64,000 nucleotides of DNA from Oscillospiraceae bacterium (GTDB lineage: Bacteria; Bacillota; Clostridia; Oscillospirales; Ruminococcaceae): assembly GCA_017545185.1 (NCBI GenBank), contig JAFWQJ010000052.1, positions 62,001 to 126,000 of the forward strand. The letters run 5' to 3'. This document shows positions 9,566 through 18,038 of the stretch, in pieces. Each line of letters starts with the position of its first letter. Position 1 is the first letter of the stretch. Under the pieces are notes generated by a model. The model saw only the letters and a list, made by a program, of their open reading frames with translations. It searched no databases and had not been told where the DNA came from. The translations under genes and the position numbers were made by a program.

Positions 9566-10027
9566 TTAATACTGTGTGCCCTGAATCCCGATCTCATCGA
9601 CATGAAGTCCGGTCATCCGGATGCCGATGCCTTCGTCATCCCATGTACAGTCAAATAAAAGACCGATTGAATCCTTCTTCCCGTCATCCGGATCGTGGAT
9701 CACGACTGATCTGAGCGTATACATGTTCGCAAGCTGCGCCCGATCCTGAACCGCCGGATACACCGGATCGTCAGCGGGCGGATTTCCCCATGCTGCTCTG
9801 CGGATATCATAATATTCCATGATCGCATCCGCGAGCACCTCCTGATATTGCGCGTAATGCGCCTGAAAGAAATCGAGCGTCTGCATGGATGCTTCCGGAA
9901 TTTCATCATCCTCGGTCTGGATCTCGACTTTGATGCTCCTTTCAGCTGTTCCGTCGCTGATGCAGACGGTTCCGAACCAGTTGTCCCAATCGTGCGGACG
10001 CGCAAACTTGCTGTAATCAGCTTTCAT
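9566..10027 (-). CDS. Small soluble protein, possibly DUF6985-like
   Basis: The start at 10027 is preceded by AGGAGG with a six-base spacer, giving 153 residues; an in-frame ATG ten codons upstream is ignored. The protein is acidic with no signal peptide or membrane segment. Features are an N-terminal DNWFGTV-IS motif, a helical middle with many aromatic residues, and a C-terminal SIGLLFDCTWDDEGIGIRM strand pair that resembles DUF6985 domains, which often occur in immunity-type proteins. It lies 40 bp after the transporter gene on the same strand and may share its transcript. Function unknown. Confidence 0.65.
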   Translation of the reverse strand: MKADYSKFARPHDWDNWFGTVCISDGTAERSIKVEIQTEDDEIPEASMQTLDFFQAHYAQYQEVLADAIMEYYDIRRAAWGNPPADDPVYPAVQDRAQLANMYTLRSVVIHDPDDGKKDSIGLLFDCTWDDEGIGIRMTGLHVDEIGIQGTQY

Positions 10028-10066
10028 AATGAACCTCCTGTTGACCGGCAGCATCACCCTGACGCA

Positions 10067-10990
10067 TTATTTCCCTCTGTTGACGATGATGATGCCCGCA
10101 CAGACAAGCAGCAGTGCGGTCAGAAAGCTGACGCGCAGCACGCCGGATTCATGCAGGACGATCGCCGAGATGATAACGCCGCAGACCGGATTCATGAAGC
10201 CGTAGACCGCGACCTTTGAAACGGGATTATGCTTCAGCAGCATTGCCCAGACCGAGTATGCTGCCGCCGAAACAAACGCAAGATACAACAAAATTGCCAG
10301 TGCCGGCACCGAAAACGTCCCGGCGTGTCCGCCGCCGAGCACCCCGATGCCCGCGAGCACGAGCCCGCCGATCAGGAACTGCCAGCCGCTCAGCATGACG
10401 GGATCCTCCCCGCCGGATAGCTTTTTCATGAATGCGGACGAAAACCCGCTCGCGACCGTGCACAGCAGGATCAGGCCGTCGCCGATGAGCTGAAATTTAA
10501 CGCCGCCGGTCAGGCCGTCCAGATTGATGAGGATGATGCCGAGAAATCCGATTGTGCAGCCGATGATGCTGCGGACGGTCAGCTTTTCGAGGCGCAGCAG
10601 CAGCGTGGAGATCAGAATTGCCGTAAACACGTTCATTCCGACCAGCACCGACGCCTTGACGCCGGTCGTGTGCGCCAGCCCGATATAGTAGCAGAAATAT
10701 TGCAGCACCGTCTGGAACAGGCTGATGATGCAGACCTTTTTCACCGATGCACCGTGCGGGATCAGCAGCTTTTTTGCGCGGATGCTGCCGAAGCCGATCG
10801 CCATGAGCCCCGCGATCGCGAAGCGGATGCCGCCGAAGGTCAGCTGATCCGCCCATGCGTCCGTGCGGATGCCGAACAGCCGGTAACCGGTTTTGACCGC
10901 AGAAAAAGCGCTGCCCCAGAGCGCACAGCTCAGAAACGCAAGCAGCGCCACGATCCGCGGATCGGTCAGAAGTGATTTGCGTTGATCCAT
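10067..10990 (-). CDS. EamA/DMT-superfamily transporter
   Basis: A 307-residue protein with about ten hydrophobic helices arranged as two EamA repeats. The first repeat begins LLAFLSCALWGSAFSAVKTG and ends near GIILINLDG; the second begins after QLIGDGLILLCTVASGFSSA. Members of this family export or import small metabolites such as amino acids, nucleosides or sugar phosphates. AAAGGAAAAGG precedes the ATG. It lies 22 bp after the upstream membrane-protein gene, so the three genes from 11675 down to 9566 probably form one operon. The substrate cannot be predicted. Confidence 0.88.
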   Translation of the reverse strand: MDQRKSLLTDPRIVALLAFLSCALWGSAFSAVKTGYRLFGIRTDAWADQLTFGGIRFAIAGLMAIGFGSIRAKKLLIPHGASVKKVCIISLFQTVLQYFCYYIGLAHTTGVKASVLVGMNVFTAILISTLLLRLEKLTVRSIIGCTIGFLGIILINLDGLTGGVKFQLIGDGLILLCTVASGFSSAFMKKLSGGEDPVMLSGWQFLIGGLVLAGIGVLGGGHAGTFSVPALAILLYLAFVSAAAYSVWAMLLKHNPVSKVAVYGFMNPVCGVIISAIVLHESGVLRVSFLTALLLVCAGIIIVNRGK

Positions 10991-11012
10991 GTACCTTTTC
11001 CTTTATCCGTAT

Positions 11013-11675
11013 TCACAGCCCCTGCTGTGTTTGCTGCTCCGATGCAGCTTCCTCCTGTACGGCGTTGAAGTCCCTGAGATAGTCAAGCTCCTGCGAGATA
11101 TCCGCAGCGTCCGGCAGACCGGAAGCCTCTGGGGAGAGCCCGCGGCTGATCGTTTTTTCGTGCTCGCTGAGGAGCGCCTCCATGCCGCTGACGGCCTTAT
11201 TCAGATTCGCAAAGGCGGGCTGTTCGCTGCCGCGATAGGCGTCCACATCCTTCCAGCGGATCGTCCCGGCCGCAATATAAAACTGTTTCAGGAACGCGCC
11301 GTAAAGCCGATCAACGCGGCGGAAGATCTCTTTCAGCTCAGTCTGTCCGGAGAGCGCGGAACGGCGTTTTTTCTGGTCTTTATACTGCTCCATGCAGCGC
11401 TTCATGCTGACGAACGGTCTGTCGGCGGCGCCGCCCTTTAACTCGACGCGGGAGAACATTCCCGTGCGGAGCCGGCTGTTCTTCTCGCGGGTCGCATCGC
11501 GGAGCAGATACCGCATCCGGATCTTGTATTTGAGCGGCGGACAGATCAGCCCGGCGATCTGCCCGAGCAGATACAGCAGAAGCAGAACGACGGCTCTGAC
11601 CGCAAAGCCGATGCCGATCGCGATGCCCGCGAAGATGCCGAGGATGACCGAAAGGATCGTTTCCAGAGCGTCCAT
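11013..11675 (-). CDS. N-terminally anchored membrane protein of unknown function
   Basis: The open frame extends to 12227 but the real start is placed at 11675, where AGGGGG lies eight bases upstream and a sigma-A promoter lies 32 bp upstream. The 220-residue product starts MDALETILSV and has one or two membrane helices within residues 5-45, then a basic cytoplasmic stretch and a long charged helical region, ending in a Gln/Glu-rich tail. No known domain was recognised. It is probably co-transcribed with the downstream DMT transporter. Confidence 0.7.
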   Translation of the reverse strand: MDALETILSVILGIFAGIAIGIGFAVRAVVLLLLYLLGQIAGLICPPLKYKIRMRYLLRDATREKNSRLRTGMFSRVELKGGAADRPFVSMKRCMEQYKDQKKRRSALSGQTELKEIFRRVDRLYGAFLKQFYIAAGTIRWKDVDAYRGSEQPAFANLNKAVSGMEALLSEHEKTISRGLSPEASGLPDAADISQELDYLRDFNAVQEEAASEQQTQQGL

Positions 11676-11706
11676 GCTGATTTCCCCCTTTTTGACTGAT
11701 GTATTT

Positions 11707-11735
11707 ATTATAACACAGAATGCGGGGAATTGCAA
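11707..11735 (-). promoter_or_regulatory. Sigma-A promoter of the membrane protein/transporter operon
   Basis: Minus-strand TTGCAA (11735-11730), a 17 bp spacer and TATAAT (11712-11707). Confidence 0.7.
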
Positions 11736-11780
11736 TGGGCGAAAGCAGAAAAAAGGCAGCGTGACCGCGTGGGCTGCCGA

Positions 11781-11810
11781 AAGCAAAACCCCCGCCGGGG
11801 AGGCGGGGGC
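11781..11810 (-). terminator. GC-rich minus-strand terminator
   Basis: Minus-strand arms CCCCCGCC and GGCGGGGG with a short loop are followed by TTTTGCTTT. It lies about 540 bp downstream of the secreted two-module gene, so either that transcript has a long 3' tail or an unrecognised RNA ends here. Confidence 0.65.
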
Positions 11811-11812
11811 CT

Positions 11813-12346
11813 TACTGTGGCCGAACACAAATGGGGTATGTGTCAGCATTTGGCATCCATTCCAAGGTGAAAGAAGGAGTGTTTGCGCGTATGAGAAAAT
11901 GGGGGAACATGAGTGATTTCGGCGTATCGCGTCTGCGCGTTCCTGCGTGGAGCGGTTCCTTTGGCCGCAGCTTCGGCCGGCATTGATCTGCGCCGTTCGT
12001 CCCGGGGAGGACTTGCTTCCTTGCAGAGGCGGCTGCAAGATCGGCGGAACGGTTCTGCCTGCGTACCATTTCATGCTGCGGATCGCTGCGGAGCTTTCTG
12101 CTTTGGCTGCGGGAGCCTGCCGTCCTGAAGGCCTGTGCACCGGGGTACGGGTCCGGTGCGCCGGATCAGGCGTTTGACTTGGCCGGATGAACGGTTCCGG
12201 CTGCGCGGCGGGAGAACGCCGCATCATCGGGGACGGTTCCGCGCATTCGCTGCGTGTTCGCTTTGCGCCGGGAGATTTGCGGGAAATGATCGAATACCTC
12301 TCTCTTCTTCTTTCGGTTCGGAATGTTTGTCAGCTTGGAAATGGGG
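11813..12346. other. 534-bp stretch without a convincing gene
   Basis: Open frames on both strands here lack ribosome sites and recognisable products; their composition (Arg- and Ser-rich) is typical of non-coding GC-rich frames. I compared it with the conserved cores of RNase P RNA, tmRNA, SRP RNA and 6S RNA and saw no match. Local inverted repeats exist (for example TTTGGCCGCAGCTTCGGCCGG near 11960-11980). It may be a long untranslated region or an unrecognised non-coding RNA on the minus strand ending at the terminator at 11781-11810. Confidence 0.3.
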
Positions 12347-12348
12347 GA

Positions 12349-13296
12349 TTACGCGATGCGGAAATTGCGCATCTCAAAGGAGTGATTTACCCAGTCGAAT
12401 CCGACAACATCGAGCGTTCTGATTTCCGGATTTGAGATCTGCAAGTAATTCGGAGTAAACTTGTTCAGCGGCAGTTCAATATGTTTCCAGCCGTTGGAGA
12501 GTGTCTGCACGGTAGCACCGGGCAGCGTTGTTGAACCGGTCACGACATTGATCTTAATGGAGCTTGCAATGCTTTTCCAACTGCCGGTTTCGGTAATCGT
12601 CTGGAGATAAAGCGTTACATTATCGCTGCCGTAGTAATGAGCGTTTGTCGGACGAAAGTCGAAAATGATCTTCTTGTTGCTGTACTTCCACATCTCGACA
12701 GAATCCTTAGTCGGCTGACTCAGGTTCAGCTGGTTGACATGGAAGCGGTTGACGTTCCGGTCAGGGTCGACTGTTTCCGTGATCTCGAAGTCCTTGTAGT
12801 AGTAGCCTCTGTTCTCAAGATAAAGCAGGGTCTGGCGGCCGCTCTGGCTGGGATTCTGATAGTAAGGCAAATTCTGCTGGTAGGGGAAAGTGGGAAGATT
12901 CTTGACCGGAATCGTGCACTCATACCAGCCGCCGCTGTACAAAATAGGAGCCATAGTTACGCCGTGGCTGTTCGTTGCGACGCCTGAACCGAGGAATGTA
13001 TAGCTTGTGAAATTGGTTCTGTAATAGCCGTTCTTATCCACCAGACGCATGGCTGCCTGATCAGTGCCGGAGCCGAGTTGCTTTTTTCTGACCTTGAATC
13101 TCAGCACTTTGTTGCTGTTCTTCCAGTTGTAGATCGGTGCCGGAAGCTGAATGAAGTGATCATCCGGCGTGTATTCTGCGGTGTTGATTGCGTTTGCAGT
13201 AGGTGCTGCGGCCAGCATCAGGCTGACCGATGCGATCGCTGCCATAGACAGTGCAAAGAGCTTTTTGCCGATGTGCTTGAACGTAATGTGTTTCAT
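12349..13296 (-). CDS. Secreted protein with two tandem related modules
   Basis: A 315-residue protein with a clear signal peptide (KKLFALSMAAIASVSLMLAA, cleavage near ANA). The mature part is two similar modules: residues about 50-165 and 200-315. Paired motifs are NWKNSNKVLRFKVR and MWKYSNKKIIFDFRP at the starts, GGWYECTIPVKNLP and NGWKHIELPLNKFTP in the middle, and YYKDFEI and EMRNFRI at the ends. Aromatic-rich beta-sandwich modules of this kind suggest carbohydrate or surface binding, but no named family is claimed. There is no dockerin and no catalytic motif. Transcription starts from a promoter carrying the 20-21 bp repeat array shared with the LytTR regulator gene. Confidence 0.8.
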   Translation of the reverse strand: MKHITFKHIGKKLFALSMAAIASVSLMLAAAPTANAINTAEYTPDDHFIQLPAPIYNWKNSNKVLRFKVRKKQLGSGTDQAAMRLVDKNGYYRTNFTSYTFLGSGVATNSHGVTMAPILYSGGWYECTIPVKNLPTFPYQQNLPYYQNPSQSGRQTLLYLENRGYYYKDFEITETVDPDRNVNRFHVNQLNLSQPTKDSVEMWKYSNKKIIFDFRPTNAHYYGSDNVTLYLQTITETGSWKSIASSIKINVVTGSTTLPGATVQTLSNGWKHIELPLNKFTPNYLQISNPEIRTLDVVGFDWVNHSFEMRNFRIA

Positions 13297-13431
13297 AATG
13301 AAATCCCTCTCCTATTCAATTATCAAGTTCAAAATCAAGTGTGTTGAAAAATGCTGCTGCAGCAGTGTGAACCGTAGTTCCGAATCGGAATGTCTGTGCG
13401 GTAGGGCAACCCCTTGACCTTCCGCAACTTC

Positions 13432-13460
13432 ATCATAGCACATTTGATTCAAAAAAGCAA
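13432..13460 (-). promoter_or_regulatory. Promoter of the two-module secreted protein
   Basis: Minus-strand TTGCTT (13460-13455), 17 bp spacer, TATGAT (13437-13432). The weak -35 box fits a promoter that needs the activator sites at 13469-13535. Confidence 0.65.
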
Positions 13461-13468
13461 TATTTTCT

Positions 13469-13535
13469 GACAGAATGCGCAAAATCGAGACGAAATCCCG
13501 TATTTCGCGACGAACTGCCGTTTTTTCGTCCTGAA
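13469..13535 (-). promoter_or_regulatory. LytTR-type direct-repeat array, minus orientation
   Basis: Read on the minus strand, four units occur: TTCAGG (13535-13530), TTCGTC (13514-13509), TTCGTC (13494-13489) and TCTGTC (13474-13469), spaced 21, 20 and 20 bp. Each is preceded by a GGCA/GGGA-type half, for example CGGCAGTTCGTC. The last unit ends 8 bp before the -35 box. The geometry matches the arrays at 13569-13637 and 32866-32933. Confidence 0.65.
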
Positions 13536-13568
13536 TTGCCCGTCCGCGACGAACTGCCGGACGAACCG

Positions 13569-13637
13569 TTCGTCGCGGATAAACGGGATTTCGTCGCGGA
13601 CGAATGGCAGTTCGTCGGCTGAAACCGGCATTTCGTC
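13569..13637 (+). promoter_or_regulatory. LytTR-type direct-repeat array, plus orientation (autoregulation)
   Basis: TTCGTC occurs at 13569, 13590, 13611 and 13632, an exact 21 bp period. Unit consensus is roughly CGG(C/G)A(G/T)TTCGTCG. The last unit ends 9 bp before TTGACA of the regulator's own promoter. LytTR domains are known to bind 9-bp direct repeats separated by 12-13 bp, that is a period near 21 bp. Confidence 0.7.
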
Positions 13638-13646
13638 GGCGACGGG

Positions 13647-13675
13647 TTGACAATCCGCCGCAACCGTGTTATAAT
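13647..13675 (+). promoter_or_regulatory. Consensus sigma-A promoter of the LytTR regulator gene
   Basis: TTGACA (13647-13652), 17 bp, TATAAT (13670-13675); the start codon is 36 bp downstream. Confidence 0.8.
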
Positions 13676-13711
13676 AAATAGGACGAAAATGCGCACAAAG
13701 GGGGGATTTTG

Positions 13712-15442
13712 ATGCACGGACAGATCGCCGTTATCTTTTCGGATTTCAAGAACGACTACAATGACGGTTATGTTCTCGGGATCCAGAAGCAGGCGAACCT
13801 ATACGGCTACAAAACATTCACTTTTTCCATGCCACAAACCAGCGAGCTATACACCAACGACGAAGAATGGGTCTTTACACTGATCGACTTTGAACAGTAC
13901 GACGGCATCATTTTTGTGGAGCACAGCTTTTATGCACACAAAAACCTCATCCTGCCGATCGAAGAAGCACTCCGGAAGCAGAAAAGCTGCCCTGTCGTCG
14001 TCATCGGAGACTCCAACACGCTGCCGCATGTGCTCCGCCTCGAAAACAAGGAGCGCTTTGAACGCGTCGCGGAGCATCTGATCGACGTTCACGGCTGCAA
14101 AACGATCTACTGTCTGGGCGGCGACCGCAACATCGCGGACGAACGCATCGACGGCTTCCGCGATGTCATGGCGCGGCGCGGTCTGCCCTGCGGGGAACAG
14201 AATGTGCTTTACGGCGGATACTGGATCCCCTGCGCCGAGACGCTTGCGAAGGATATCGCATACGGCGCCGTCGAAAAACCGGATGCCGTGCTCTGCGTCA
14301 ATGACGAGATCGCCTACGCGCTGATCAAAAAGCTGTTCTTCTTCGGCCTGCGCGTTCCGGAGGATCTGCTTGTCGCCGGATTTGACAATGCGCCCTATGC
14401 CTCGAACAGTGCTGTTTCGATCACGACCTACGCCGCGGACACCAATCACTGCGGACGCCGGGCGGTCGCGCTGCTGCATTCTCTGGTCACCGGCTGCGAG
14501 GTCGAGGAGATCCCGCAGCGGCCGCAGGGCATCATCACCGGCGCAAGCTGCGGCTGCGGCTCGAAGCCTTTGCTCAACATCCGCGCAAGGCTCGACGCGC
14601 TCCAGAAAACCGAGACCGCGAACATGGAGTTCCGCAACTCCCGCTTTGAGGAGAAGCTCTATAAGGTGCGGTCGCAGGAGGAGCTTTCGCAGTTTATCAA
14701 GAATCACAAGTATCTCATCCGCGACCAGATCAGCGTCAGCGTCAACTGCATGGACCGCAGCGCCGAGGAAGCGATCTGCATTTATCTGAAGGACTATCTC
14801 ATCAACGGCGAGAGCGTTCCGTTCCGCGCGCGGGATATTTATCCGGATGTGTTCTCCTTCGGCGCGATCAAGAATGTGCACGTTCTGCCGCTTGTCTTTG
14901 ACAAGGAGGTCTACGGCTTCATGACGATCGGCTACGCGGAGGAAAATGTCTATACGCTGCACGCCAAGCAGTTCGCGAACCGCATCGCGATCGGCATGGA
15001 GATTTTGCGCGTCCGGGAGGATGCCGAGGCAGAACGCCTGCTGGCGGCGGTGCCGATCCAGACGGAGCAGCCTGCCGATCTGCTGACCGCGAATCTCGAT
15101 CTGAAAAAGACCGCCGCGGCTGTGCTCGTCATGCACAACGGCTCCATGACCAAGGTGCCGCTGGAAAATGTGCTCTATTTTGAGGCGTTTGAAAAGCGCG
15201 TCTTTGCGGCGCTGAAAAGCGGAAAATATGAGATCAAGCAGCGCATCTGCGAGCTGGAGGATATGCTCAACGGCAGAAAATTCATCCGTATATCCAGATC
15301 GGTGCTGGTCAATATGAATAAGGTCGTCGGCTATAAGACCGGCTTTGACCGCACGCTGCTCGCGGTGCTTTCAGATAAGGAGGAGCTGCGGGTTTCCAGA
15401 ACGCACAGCGATAATTTCAAGAAGAATCTGGAAGAAGTGTAA
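13712..15442 (+). CDS. LacI-type ligand-binding / LytTR DNA-binding regulator
   Basis: The start at 13712 has GGGGGG six bases upstream; a TTG immediately before it is ignored. The 576-residue protein has no N-terminal helix-turn-helix and no signal peptide. Residues about 1-280 are a periplasmic-binding-protein-like fold of the LacI/GalR type (EWVFTLIDFEQYDGIIFVEH, VVVIGDSN, PDAVLCVNDEIAYALIKKL, VAGFDNAPYAS). Residues about 290-450 contain a coiled linker and a GAF-like domain. Residues about 465-575 are a LytTR domain (VPLENVLYFEAFEKRVF, KFIRISRSVLVNM). The architecture is unusual: LytTR is usually joined to a response-regulator receiver. The gene is preceded by a direct-repeat array consistent with autoregulation. 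The ligand is unknown, a sugar being most likely for this fold. Confidence 0.85.
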   Translation: MHGQIAVIFSDFKNDYNDGYVLGIQKQANLYGYKTFTFSMPQTSELYTNDEEWVFTLIDFEQYDGIIFVEHSFYAHKNLILPIEEALRKQKSCPVVVIGDSNTLPHVLRLENKERFERVAEHLIDVHGCKTIYCLGGDRNIADERIDGFRDVMARRGLPCGEQNVLYGGYWIPCAETLAKDIAYGAVEKPDAVLCVNDEIAYALIKKLFFFGLRVPEDLLVAGFDNAPYASNSAVSITTYAADTNHCGRRAVALLHSLVTGCEVEEIPQRPQGIITGASCGCGSKPLLNIRARLDALQKTETANMEFRNSRFEEKLYKVRSQEELSQFIKNHKYLIRDQISVSVNCMDRSAEEAICIYLKDYLINGESVPFRARDIYPDVFSFGAIKNVHVLPLVFDKEVYGFMTIGYAEENVYTLHAKQFANRIAIGMEILRVREDAEAERLLAAVPIQTEQPADLLTANLDLKKTAAAVLVMHNGSMTKVPLENVLYFEAFEKRVFAALKSGKYEIKQRICELEDMLNGRKFIRISRSVLVNMNKVVGYKTGFDRTLLAVLSDKEELRVSRTHSDNFKKNLEEV

Positions 15443-15503
15443 GCGGATACTATTATAATAGGCAGGCTGTCACAGTCTGCCCTTCGCGAAAGGGAGCATA
15501 CCC

Positions 15504-18038
15504 ATGAAACTGATGATCGTGGACGGAAACAGCATTCTGAACCGTGCGTTTTACGGCGTCAAGCCGCTGTCCAATCACAAGGGCGTTTTCACAAACGCGA
15601 TCTACGGCTTTTTCAATATCCTGCTGCGCGCCGCGGACGATACCAAAGCCGAGCAGATCGTCATTGCATTTGACCGCAAGGAAAAGACCTTCCGGCACAA
15701 GGCTGTGGAAAGCTACAAGGCGAACCGCAAGGGAATGCCGGAGGAGCTCGCCCAGCAGCTGCCGTATACGCAGCTGATTCTGCAGGCCATGGGCTATCCG
15801 GTCGTGACCTGCGCGGGCTGGGAGGCGGACGATATCCTCGGTACGCTCTCGAAGATCTGTTCGGACGCGGGCGAGGACTGCGTGCTGCTGACCGGTGACC
15901 GCGACAATCTGCAGCTGATCGGCGCGCATGTGACCGTGCGCCTTGCGACGAATAAAGAGCCGGTTCTGTATGATACCGCGAAATTTCAGGCGGAATACGG
16001 CTTTGACCCGATCCGGCTGATCGACCTGAAGGCGCTCATGGGCGACAGCTCCGACAACATCAAGGGCGTCGCGGGCATCGGTGAAAAGACCGCATCTGCG
16101 CTGATCCAGAAGTACGGAACGATCGAGGCACTCTATGAAGCACTGCCGGAGGCCGATCTGAAGCCGGCCATGCGCAGCAAGCTGGAAAACGGCGCGGAGG
16201 ACGCAAAGCAGAGCAAGTGGCTCGCGACGATCGTGACGGATGCGCCGATCCCGGCATCGCTTTCGGAATACGAAAAAAAGCCGCAGGATACTGAGGCGCT
16301 TTCGGCGCTGCTGACCGAGCTGGAACTCTACAAGCTGATGGAGCGGCTGCATATCGAGCCGTCTGCCGTTGCGGAAGTTCCGGCGGACAGCCCAAAGGCG
16401 GAGCAGCGTCCGACTGAGATCGTCACGGCGGACATTGACGCGCTCTGCGATCTGAAAACGCCGGTTGATTTCCTGTACCGCAGCCCCATTCTGTATGCCG
16501 CATGGGACGGCAAGGCTGCGCGCCTGACCGACCCGGCACAGATCATCCGCTTTCTGCGGAGCGATGCGCCGAAGCGCACCTTTGACGCAAAGCCCGTTTA
16601 CCGCATGATGATGAACGAGGGCGATACGATTCACAATCTCGTGCTGGATACCGTGATCTGCGCGTATCTGCTTGACCCGTCCGTGCCGGAATATACGATC
16701 CAGAAGCTCTGCGCAGGGGAGTCGCTGCCCTATCCGGAAGCGCTCGGCGAGTTCGCGGAGATCGCAGCATTGCCTGCACTTTCGGAGCGTCTGGAGCAGC
16801 AGGTCATTGAGCAGGGCATGGAGGCGCTGCTGCGGGAGATCGAGCTGCCGCTGGTCGAGGTGCTCGCGGATATGGAGCATACCGGCGTGCGCGTCAACAA
16901 GGAAGGCGTTCGGCAGTTCGGCGACCGTCTGGAAACGGAGACCGCGGATCTGCAGGCACGCATTTATGCGCAGGCAGGGCGGGAATTTAACATTCTTTCT
17001 CCGAAGCAACTCGGCGTGATCCTGTTCGAGGAACTTCATCTGCCGGCCGGCAAAAAAACCAAGACCGGCTGGTCCACGAACGCGGAGGTGCTCGAAGGGC
17101 TCCGCGACAAGCACCCGATCGTTGATCTGGTGCTGCAGTACCGTCAGCTGACGAAGCTCTGCTCGACCTATGTCGAGGGGCTGCTGAAAACGGTCGCGCC
17201 GGACGGCAGGATCCACACCTGCTACCGCCAGACCGAAACGCGCACCGGACGCATTTCGTCCACGGAGCCGAATCTGCAGAATATTCCCGTGCGCACGCCG
17301 CTCGGCCGGGAGATGCGACGGTTCTTTATCGCGGCGGAGGGCTGCACGCTGCTCGATGCCGATTACAGCCAGATCGAGCTGCGGCTGGTCGCGCATCTCT
17401 GCGGGGATGAGAACATGCGCCGCACCTTTGCCGAAAACCGCGACATTCATCTGACGACCGCCGCGCAGGTGTTCAACATGCCGGAGGACATGGTCACAAA
17501 GGAGATGCGCTCCGCGGCGAAGGCGGTCAATTTCGGGATTTTGTACGGCATCGGTGCATTTTCACTGTCGAAGGATATCGGCGTATCGGTCGCCAAAGCC
17601 GACAAATATATCAAGGATTATCTGCATTCGTTCCCGCGCGTGGAGAAGTTCATGAACGATACGGTCGCGCACGCAAAGGAAACCGGCTATGTGACGACGC
17701 TGTTCGGCAGAAAGCGGTATGTGCCGGAGCTGAAAATGTCCAATAAGAATCTGCAGGCGGCGGGCAGACGCATCGCGATGAACACGCCGGTGCAGGGGAC
17801 TGCCGCGGATATCATCAAAAAGGCGATGGTGCAGGTCTGGAAGCGGCTGAAGGCAGAAGTTCCGGAAGCCAAGCTGATTTTGCAGATCCATGACGAACTG
17901 ATCGTCGAGGCGCCGTTTGCCTGTGCGAAACAGGCGGGCGAGATCCTGCACACGGAAATGGAACGCGCCTGCGCGCTTTCCGTTCCGTTGACGGCGGATG
18001 TTCAGGAGGGACAGAGCTGGTATGACGCAAAGGGATGA
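15504..18038 (+). CDS. polA: DNA polymerase I
   Basis: An 844-residue family A polymerase. The N-terminal 5'-3' exonuclease domain (about 1-290) shows GNSILNRAFYG, the AFDRKEKTFRH metal-site region and GDSSDNIKGVAGIGEKTA. The polymerase domain has motif A DYSQIELRLVAHL near 620, motif B AVNFGILYGIGAFSL near 672 and motif C QIHDEL near 793. The middle 3'-5' exonuclease-like region (about 300-450) lacks the DxE motif of proofreading enzymes, as in several Firmicutes, so the enzyme probably has no proofreading. GAAAGGGAG precedes the ATG. It functions in Okazaki fragment processing and repair. The rimI-like gene overlaps its 3' end. Confidence 0.97.
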   Translation: MKLMIVDGNSILNRAFYGVKPLSNHKGVFTNAIYGFFNILLRAADDTKAEQIVIAFDRKEKTFRHKAVESYKANRKGMPEELAQQLPYTQLILQAMGYPVVTCAGWEADDILGTLSKICSDAGEDCVLLTGDRDNLQLIGAHVTVRLATNKEPVLYDTAKFQAEYGFDPIRLIDLKALMGDSSDNIKGVAGIGEKTASALIQKYGTIEALYEALPEADLKPAMRSKLENGAEDAKQSKWLATIVTDAPIPASLSEYEKKPQDTEALSALLTELELYKLMERLHIEPSAVAEVPADSPKAEQRPTEIVTADIDALCDLKTPVDFLYRSPILYAAWDGKAARLTDPAQIIRFLRSDAPKRTFDAKPVYRMMMNEGDTIHNLVLDTVICAYLLDPSVPEYTIQKLCAGESLPYPEALGEFAEIAALPALSERLEQQVIEQGMEALLREIELPLVEVLADMEHTGVRVNKEGVRQFGDRLETETADLQARIYAQAGREFNILSPKQLGVILFEELHLPAGKKTKTGWSTNAEVLEGLRDKHPIVDLVLQYRQLTKLCSTYVEGLLKTVAPDGRIHTCYRQTETRTGRISSTEPNLQNIPVRTPLGREMRRFFIAAEGCTLLDADYSQIELRLVAHLCGDENMRRTFAENRDIHLTTAAQVFNMPEDMVTKEMRSAAKAVNFGILYGIGAFSLSKDIGVSVAKADKYIKDYLHSFPRVEKFMNDTVAHAKETGYVTTLFGRKRYVPELKMSNKNLQAAGRRIAMNTPVQGTAADIIKKAMVQVWKRLKAEVPEAKLILQIHDELIVEAPFACAKQAGEILHTEMERACALSVPLTADVQEGQSWYDAKG

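Noticed and set aside
11676..12227. Upstream extension of the membrane-protein gene to 12227
   Set aside because: The extension runs through the promoter and terminator and has a non-coding composition.
11813..12346. RNase P RNA, tmRNA, 6S or SRP RNA
   Set aside because: None of their conserved cores (for example the GAGGAAAGTCC segment of RNase P) was found on either strand.
15453..17450. 665-residue minus-strand frame opposite polA
   Set aside because: polA is unmistakable on the other strand; the antisense frame has no recognisable domain and only reflects GC-rich codon use.
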